From NCBI GenBank assembly GCA_021848865.1, contig JAJZTO010000092.1, positions 1-8,856 of the forward strand: DNA of 8,856 nt. Direction: 5' to 3'. Below are positions 1-5,060 of this stretch, piece after piece. Within the stretch, counting starts at the first letter, position 1. Each line of letters starts with the position of its first letter. A model generated the notes under the pieces. The model was not told where the DNA came from and searched no databases. It saw nothing but the letters and a program-made list of their open reading frames with translations. The stretch is from Myxococcales bacterium (GTDB lineage: Bacteria; Myxococcota; Myxococcia; Myxococcales; Anaeromyxobacteraceae). A program made the translations under genes and the position numbers.

Positions 1-1437
1 CGGCTTCGGAGGCGCCGTGTGCCCGGCCGGGGCGCGCCGCGGGCGCGTGGAGGCGACCGCGGCGGGCCGGTGCGCCGGCGCGGGCGGCGCCGGCTGCGTC
101 ACGGGGAGGGCCTCCCGCGGCACGAGGGCGACGGCGGCCGCCGGCTGCACCGCCGGCGGGGGCGGAGCAGGCGCCGGGAGCGCGGCGGTGGGCGGCGGAG
201 CGGGGGGCGGGCGGACCGCCACCGCGGCGTCCCGGAAGCTCACCCAGGCGGCGACCGAGGCGACGGCCGCCAGCACCGCCACCGTCACCGCCACGCGCGT
301 CCCGGCGCGGCGGCGCCGCTCGGCGGCGGGCGCCCCCACCTCGGGCGCGAGCTGCGCGCTCGGCAGGGGCAGCCGCTCCGGGGCGTCGATGGCCACGGTG
401 CCGCCGCGCGAGCGGCGATTCTCGGCGCGGAAGCGCAGCGTGCGGCCCGGCTGCGGCACCGGGCGCGGCGGCGGGGTCCGGCTCGGGTCGTACACCGGCG
501 GGAGCCCCAGGGCGGCGAGGACGCGCGACAGCTCCTCGGCCACCTCCCCCATGCTCTGCTGCCGCTCCTGCGGCCGCTTCCGCAGGGCCTTCAGGATCAG
601 GGCCTCGAACGCCGGCGGCAGGCCGGCGCGCCGCCGCCCCGGCGGCTCGGGCGGCCGGGTCTGGTGCTCCACCAGCGTGGCCACCGCCGTCGGGCCCTGG
701 AACGGCAGGGTGCCGGTGACCATCTCGTAGGCCAGGACGCCGAAGCCGTAGACGTCGGCGCGGTGGTCCACCGCCGCCGCCGCCCCCTGCTCCGGGGCCA
801 TGTACTCGGGCGTGCCGATGATGGTCCCGGCCCGGGTGATGCGGTCGCCGCCGTCCCCCGGGCTCTTGGAGATGCCGAAGTCCACCACCTTGACGAAGTC
901 CTGGCCGTCCTCGCCGCGCATCACCAGCACGTTGTCGGGCTTCAGGTCCCGGTGGACGATGCCGTGGGCGTGGGCCGCGGCCAGCGCCCGGCACACCTGC
1001 CCCAGGATGCGCGCCGCCCGGTCGAAGGGCAGCGGCCCGTCCCGGAGCAGGACCGCCGCCAGGCTGCACCCGTCCAGCTCCTCCATGACGAAGTAGAGGT
1101 TGCCCTCGCGGGTGCGGCCGAAGTCGGTGACGTCGACGATGTTCTCCTGGCCGATGCGGCTGGCGGCGGCCGCCTCCCGCTGGAAGCGCCGGACCAGGTC
1201 CTCGTCGCTGGAGAACCCGGGCCGCAGCACCTTCACCGCCATCCGCTTGCCGAGCACCACGTGCTCGGCCCGGTAGACGGTGCCCATCCCCCCCTCGCCG
1301 ATGACCGCCAGCACCCGGTACCGGTCGCCCAGGACCCGGCCCACCAGCGGATCGGGCGGCCCGATGGGCGTGCCGTCCACCGGGCACACCCGTGCCGAGT
1401 CCTCGAGGCTCGTCTGGCAGGTGGGACATCTCGACAT
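1..1437 (-). CDS. Transmembrane Ser/Thr protein kinase, PknB type, N-terminal Zn-ribbon-like motif (partial, C-terminus off the window)
   Basis: The reading frame is open for 479 codons from ATG at 1437 to the left edge. An in-frame TAA at 1456-1458 lies just upstream, so ATG 1437 is the first possible start; the ribosome site is weak. All Hanks-type kinase elements are visible: Gly-rich loop GEGGMG at 47-52, AVK lysine K69, helix-C Glu E88, HRDLKPDN with D164, K166 and N169, DFG with D186, and an activation segment ending in APE at 214-216. It is therefore an active-looking RD kinase, phosphorylating Ser/Thr on proteins. Residues 4-21 hold CPTC and CPVD, a ribbon-like motif with three Cys and an Asp. 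The kinase domain spans about 40-305. A Pro-rich linker and an Arg cluster (374-378) precede one membrane segment (about 381-399), followed by a Pro/Ala-rich, presumably periplasmic tail. The domain order is typical of myxobacterial kinases. Its substrate is unknown; the divergent FHA gene is a candidate partner. Confidence 0.95.
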   Translation of the reverse strand, partial: MSRCPTCQTSLEDSARVCPVDGTPIGPPDPLVGRVLGDRYRVLAVIGEGGMGTVYRAEHVVLGKRMAVKVLRPGFSSDEDLVRRFQREAAAASRIGQENIVDVTDFGRTREGNLYFVMEELDGCSLAAVLLRDGPLPFDRAARILGQVCRALAAAHAHGIVHRDLKPDNVLVMRGEDGQDFVKVVDFGISKSPGDGGDRITRAGTIIGTPEYMAPEQGAAAAVDHRADVYGFGVLAYEMVTGTLPFQGPTAVATLVEHQTRPPEPPGRRRAGLPPAFEALILKALRKRPQERQQSMGEVAEELSRVLAALGLPPVYDPSRTPPPRPVPQPGRTLRFRAENRRSRGGTVAIDAPERLPLPSAQLAPEVGAPAAERRRRAGTRVAVTVAVLAAVASVAAWVSFRDAAVAVRPPPAPPPTAALPAPAPPPPAVQPAAAVALVPREALPVTQPAPPAPAHRPAAVASTRPRRAPAGHTAPPKP

Positions 1438-1505
1438 CGGCCTGGCCGCCGCCGGTTAGGGTATCATTCTCGTTTACCGTCACCCAATTCGGGACCGGGC
1501 CCCAC
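1438..1505. promoter_or_regulatory. Divergent promoter region between kinase and FHA genes
   Basis: This 68-nt gap has a short stretch (about 1456-1490) far richer in A+T than its surroundings. On the plus strand TATCAT at 1462-1467 matches a -10 box at five of six positions and would give a leader of about 30 nt before the TTG start at 1506; no good -35 box is seen. On the minus strand TTGGGT (1487-1482) and TACCCT (1463-1458) are spaced 18 nt and could drive the kinase with a very short leader. The two putative -10 boxes overlap, which would make the promoters mutually exclusive. This is inference from composition and position only. Confidence 0.4.
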
Positions 1506-3038
1506 TTGGCGGAACTGTTCATCATCAACGGCATCTGCGGCGGGACGGTGTTCTTCCTCCCCGACGTGCCCACGGTGGTGGGGCGCTCGACCGAGTGCCA
1601 CGTCCAGATCTCCGACCCCTGGATCTCCTCGATGCACGCCCTCTTCGAGCGGCGCGGGGCCGACCTCTGGGTGGTGGACCTCGACAGCCGGAACGGCACC
1701 TTCGTCGGCGAGGAGCGGGTGCAGGAGGCCCGGCTGGAGCCGGGGGCCAAGGTCCGCTTCGGCAAGACCGAGACCGAGCTGCGGGGCAGCCCGGCGCCGG
1801 AGGCGCGCGGCCTGGTCCAGGGCGAGAGCACCGTCATCCGCTACCTGGCCGACCTGGTGGGGAGCGAGCCGCCGGAGGAGCCCGGGGCGCAGCCGCCCGC
1901 GCGCCGCGGGTCGCCGAGCGGCATCACCACCTCCAGCCGCCGGCAGATCCAGGTGATCAACGAGATCGGGCGGATCTCCACCTCGGGGGCCTCGCTCGAC
2001 GAGACCCTGGGCCAGGTGCTGCGGACCCTGGCCGGGGCGGTGGGGTCGGAGCGGGCCACGGTGCTCCTGCTCGGCGAGGGCGGGAAGATGGTGCCGCACG
2101 CCGTCGAGCCGCCCGACGCCGAGCCGCGCCTGAGCAACACCGTGGTGGAGGAGGCCATCCGCTCCCGCGCCGGCATCCTCACCTTCGACGCGCAGCAGGA
2201 CCAGCGCTTCTCCGGCAGCCAGTCGGTGATCGCCGAGGGCATCCGCTCCTGCATGGCGGCCCCCATCTGGGCGGAGAACCGCATCCTCGGGGCGCTGGTG
2301 CTGGACCGCACCTACGCCGAGCCGTTCAACGCCGAAGATCTGGAATTGGCCACCCTGGTGGGCTTCCAGGCCGCCATGGCCATCGACCGGGCCCGGCTCG
2401 CCGACCGCACCCGCGTCGCCGACGAGCAGCGGCAGCGGCTCCTGCGCCACCTGCCGCCGGCCACCGCCGCCGCCCTGCTCGCCGCCGAGGGGGACCCGCT
2501 GGCGCCGGCGGTCCGCCCCGACGCCGCGGTGCTGGCGGTGGCGCTGGTGGACCTGGCGGCGCTCGCGGCGGCGCGCCCGCCCCAGGAGGTGGCGGCGCGG
2601 GTGCGGGCGGCGCAGGAGGCGCTGCGGACCCTGCTGCTCGGGCAGGGCGCCGCGGTGGAGACGCGCCTCACCGGCGGCGCGGTGGCGGTCTTCGGCCTGC
2701 TCCAGCCGGCCGCCGACGGGATGGAGCGGGCGGCGGCGGCGGTCCTGGAGGTCCGGGAGCGGGTGGCGGCCCTGGAGGCCGGCCAGCCCGAGCCGCGCCT
2801 GCGCGTCTCGGCCGGCCTCGACGCCGGGACGGTCCTCGCCGGGAACTTCGCCAGCGCCGAGCAGCCGGAGCTCCAGGTGGTGGGCGCGGCGGCGGATGGC
2901 GCGCTGCGCCTGGCGGGCCGCGCCGGGCCCGGGCAGGTGCTGGTGGGGCGCGAGGCGGCGGCCCGGGCCGGCGACGCCCTCCGGCTCGGCGAGGCGGACG
3001 CGGCCGGGGCGCGGCCGCTGCTGGGCGGGCGCGCCTGA
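1506..3038 (+). CDS. FHA-GAF protein with degenerate class III nucleotide-cyclase-like domain
   Basis: A 510-residue soluble protein with no membrane segment. The TTG start at 1506 is chosen because the FHA fold begins at once (AELFIINGICGG) and because a GTG at 1392 would overlap the kinase start on the other strand and add non-homologous residues. Residues 5-95 are a canonical FHA domain (G26-R27, S41/S42 and H44, N63-G64-T65) that should bind phosphothreonine. Residues about 145-295 form a GAF domain, with SCMAAPI at 248-254 and NAEDLEL at 275-281. Residues about 325-505 resemble a class III adenylate/guanylate cyclase (LRVSAGLDAGTVLAGN at 432-447, then PGQVLV). One metal Asp may remain (D349). 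The second metal position (390-391) is Gly, the substrate-specifying Asp is A461, and the catalytic Asn is D464, while R468 remains. Cyclase activity is thus unlikely; a regulatory pseudo-enzyme role is inferred. It probably acts downstream of a Ser/Thr kinase, perhaps its divergent neighbour. Confidence 0.88.
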   Translation: MAELFIINGICGGTVFFLPDVPTVVGRSTECHVQISDPWISSMHALFERRGADLWVVDLDSRNGTFVGEERVQEARLEPGAKVRFGKTETELRGSPAPEARGLVQGESTVIRYLADLVGSEPPEEPGAQPPARRGSPSGITTSSRRQIQVINEIGRISTSGASLDETLGQVLRTLAGAVGSERATVLLLGEGGKMVPHAVEPPDAEPRLSNTVVEEAIRSRAGILTFDAQQDQRFSGSQSVIAEGIRSCMAAPIWAENRILGALVLDRTYAEPFNAEDLELATLVGFQAAMAIDRARLADRTRVADEQRQRLLRHLPPATAAALLAAEGDPLAPAVRPDAAVLAVALVDLAALAAARPPQEVAARVRAAQEALRTLLLGQGAAVETRLTGGAVAVFGLLQPAADGMERAAAAVLEVRERVAALEAGQPEPRLRVSAGLDAGTVLAGNFASAEQPELQVVGAAADGALRLAGRAGPGQVLVGREAAARAGDALRLGEADAAGARPLLGGRA

Positions 3039-3044
3039 CCGCCC

Positions 3045-4922
3045 CTACATCACCCCGAGCACGTTCAGCAGCGCCACCAGCACGCCGGTGAGCGACTCGC
3101 CGGCGATGGCGCCGGAGGCCACCGGGATCACGAAGAGGGCGGCGGTGGCCGGGCTGCGCTTCTGCCAGATCCAGGCGGCGACGGCGCCGAGGAAGAAGGA
3201 GACGGAGGAGTAGCCCTGGAAGGTGAAGGCCATGCCCAGGCCCACCGGCGAGGGCAGGAAGCGGCGCGAGCGGGGGAAGAGCTTCTCGGCCGCGGTGAGC
3301 CCGACGCCGACCGCCGCCCCGATCCACAGCGAGGTGAGCGCGTAGGGCGGCAGGGAGTCGAGCCCCCGGGCCAGCAGCTCCGCCACCGCCTTCCACACCA
3401 GCGCCGCCGGCGCCGGGAAGCGGTCGCCGCCCAGCGCCGAGGGGTCGGGGATGAGGACGAAGAAGGCGCCGGTGGCGGCCAGGGCGCCGGAGAAGACGCC
3501 GAAGAACTGCGCCAGGAACTGCTTGCGGGGGTTGGCGCCGAGCAGGTAGCCGGACTTCAGGTCGGTGAGGAGGTCGGCGGAGCCGATGGCCATCGACGAG
3601 GTGATGTTGGCCGTCATCAGGTTCGCGGTGAGGTTCTGCGGCATGAGCACGCCGTAGACCAGCTGGGTGATCTTCCCCACCGGCCCGATGGGCGTGGTGT
3701 CGGTCTCGCCGGTGGCGCGGGAGGCCACCACCGCCATCAGCGCCGAGATGGCGATGGCGATGGCGGTCATCAGCACCGGGATGCCGAAGGCGTGGCGGTT
3801 CACCAGCATGGCGCCGGCGCCGGCGACCAGCACGCCCGCCGCGAACCAGCTGCCGGGCACCTCGATGCGGGCCAGCGGGTCGTCGCCGGCGCCGCGCCGC
3901 CGCAGGCCGGCGAAGGCCCGGGTGATGGTCCGCCAGTTCCAGAAGAAGGAGAAGAGCGCCGCCGAGGTCATCACCGCCACGCCGCACCAGACCGACCAGG
4001 AGACGATGCCGCGGAAGCCCAGCCGGGTGATGATCCCCCGGCCGTGGAGCCAGGGCGCGATCACCCCGTAGTTCAGGACGGCGCCGAGGAGCATCGAGGC
4101 GGCGGTGCGCATCCCCATGATGGCGCCGCCGCCCACCAGCAGCAGCGACAGGTTCACCGAGAGGGTGTAGCCGGCCGGATCGGTGATCTGCGCCAGCCGC
4201 GGCAGGCCCAGGCGCCCGAGGAGCGCCGGCAGCGGCGCGAACTCCGGGATGAGCGACGGCCGGCCGTCGCGGAACCAGGCCACCAGCGCGCCCGCGCCCA
4301 TCCCGCCGAAGAGCGCCCGGGCCTTCCGCGCCGCGTCGGCGCCGTGGGCGAAGAGCGAGCGCAGGGTCTCGGCGGCCGCGATGCCCGACGGGAAGGGCAG
4401 CTGCTCGACGTTCACCATGCTGCGCTTCATGGGGATGGCGAGGAACACGCCGAGCAGGCCGAGGACGATCACCAGCGTCAGGGTGATGCCGAAGGGGACC
4501 TTGACGCCGGTGACCAGCAGGTAGGCGGAGAAGGCGGAGACCAGCGTGGGCCCGGTGGAGTAGCCGGAGGCCGAGGCGGTGGACTGCAGGCAGTTCACCT
4601 CCAGGATGGAGATCTGCCGGTCGGCGTGCCGGTCGAAGAGGACCAGCCGGCGCGGCGCCTGGAGCCAGTTCAGCGGCACCACCTTGAAGACCGCGAAGGA
4701 GACGATGGCGGCGGTGATGGCGACGTTGAGGCTCCACCCCACCTTGAGCCCCACGTAGATGTTGGAGAAGGCCAGGGCCATGCCCACCAGCATCCCCATG
4801 AGCACCGCGCGCAGGGTGAGCTGGGGCACGCCGTCGCCGGCGTAGACGGTCTCGAACCAGTGGCGCTCGATCTCCTCGGGCGTGCGCGGCGCGGGCGGGG
4901 CGGCGGGGGCGGTCACGGGCAT
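3045..4922 (-). CDS. OPT family oligopeptide / metal-chelate transporter
   Basis: A 625-residue polytopic inner-membrane protein of the oligopeptide transporter (OPT) superfamily, whose members take up small peptides or metal chelates using the proton gradient. Diagnostic segments are NIYVGLKVGWSLN (54-66), EVNCLQSTASASGYSTGPT (108-126), TGETDTTPIGPVGKITQ (404-420) and the strongly conserved DLLTDLKSGYLLGANPRKQF (450-469). About 14-16 hydrophobic segments are spread along it, and the length is normal for bacterial members. ATG 4922 is preferred; a GTG at 4937 would add five residues, and neither has a convincing ribosome site. The frame stays open much further upstream, but that extension is low-complexity shadow of the opposite-strand hyfB gene. 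It is a single gene, divergent from the HyfB cluster and convergent with the FHA gene (6-nt gap). The substrate cannot be read from sequence, and no link to either neighbour is evident. Confidence 0.93.
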   Translation of the reverse strand: MPVTAPAAPPAPRTPEEIERHWFETVYAGDGVPQLTLRAVLMGMLVGMALAFSNIYVGLKVGWSLNVAITAAIVSFAVFKVVPLNWLQAPRRLVLFDRHADRQISILEVNCLQSTASASGYSTGPTLVSAFSAYLLVTGVKVPFGITLTLVIVLGLLGVFLAIPMKRSMVNVEQLPFPSGIAAAETLRSLFAHGADAARKARALFGGMGAGALVAWFRDGRPSLIPEFAPLPALLGRLGLPRLAQITDPAGYTLSVNLSLLLVGGGAIMGMRTAASMLLGAVLNYGVIAPWLHGRGIITRLGFRGIVSWSVWCGVAVMTSAALFSFFWNWRTITRAFAGLRRRGAGDDPLARIEVPGSWFAAGVLVAGAGAMLVNRHAFGIPVLMTAIAIAISALMAVVASRATGETDTTPIGPVGKITQLVYGVLMPQNLTANLMTANITSSMAIGSADLLTDLKSGYLLGANPRKQFLAQFFGVFSGALAATGAFFVLIPDPSALGGDRFPAPAALVWKAVAELLARGLDSLPPYALTSLWIGAAVGVGLTAAEKLFPRSRRFLPSPVGLGMAFTFQGYSSVSFFLGAVAAWIWQKRSPATAALFVIPVASGAIAGESLTGVLVALLNVLGVM

Positions 4923-4981
4923 GCCAGAGGGAAGCACGATCCGGCGCCCCTGGCGAGGAGACCGCGCGGGGCCGCCACCGC

Positions 4982-5017
4982 CGGTGCGGGCCGTCCCGGC
5001 CCGGCCGCGCCGCACCG
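4982..5017. repeat. Inverted repeat, 8-bp arms
   Basis: The arms CGGTGCGG (4982-4989) and CCGCACCG (5010-5017) are perfect reverse complements separated by 20 nt, and smaller self-complementary GGGCC/GGCCC pieces lie inside the loop. It could form a stem-loop or be a regulator site between the divergent genes. At this base composition such repeats arise easily by chance, so the call is weak. Confidence 0.3.
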
Positions 5018-5022
5018 CGTCC

Positions 5023-5051
5023 TTGCACCCCCCCGCCGCGGGGGGTAGTTT
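5023..5051 (+). promoter_or_regulatory. Candidate promoter of the HyfB cluster
   Basis: TTGCAC at 5023-5028 and TAGTTT at 5046-5051 sit exactly 17 nt apart, the usual sigma-70 spacing. Each matches the consensus at only three of six positions, but TAGTTT is one of very few A/T runs in the region. Transcription would begin near 5058-5060, immediately before the TTG start at 5061, implying a leaderless or nearly leaderless message. Inference only. Confidence 0.3.
5029..5045. repeat. Perfect 17-bp GC-only palindrome (possible operator)
   Basis: The arms CCCCCCGC (5029-5036) and GCGGGGGG (5038-5045) are exact reverse complements around a single central C. The palindrome fills precisely the spacer between the two promoter-like boxes at 5023-5028 and 5046-5051. 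The G run can alternatively pair with CCCC at 5052-5055, giving two mutually exclusive hairpins if this DNA is transcribed. Confidence 0.5.
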
Positions 5052-5060
5052 CCCCGCACG

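Larger units (their letters stand above)
4923..5060. promoter_or_regulatory. Divergent intergenic region between OPT transporter and HyfB cluster
   Basis: This 138-nt region has no gene on either strand. It should contain the promoters for both the OPT gene (minus) and the HyfB genes (plus). It is extremely GC-rich and contains two inverted repeats, at 4982-5017 and 5029-5045, described separately. Only the plus-strand side has recognisable promoter-like boxes; nothing convincing is seen for the OPT gene. Confidence 0.5.

Noticed and set aside
1392..1505. Upstream GTG start for the FHA protein
   Set aside because: It would overlap the N-terminus of the divergent kinase and span the likely promoter; the extra residues do not resemble FHA sequence, and TTG 1506 fits the domain boundary.
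19..1956. Plus-strand open frame of 645 codons over the kinase region
   Set aside because: The translation is Arg/Gly/His-rich low complexity. The opposite strand encodes a kinase with every catalytic motif, and the frame runs into the FHA gene in a different phase.
1464..2450. Minus-strand open frame of 328 codons opposite the FHA gene
   Set aside because: Composition-driven shadow without any domain; the plus strand has intact FHA and GAF motifs.
3792..5048. Plus-strand open frame of 418 codons opposite the OPT gene
   Set aside because: His/Gln/Arg/Gly-rich antisense translation; the minus strand codes for a membrane transporter with family motifs.
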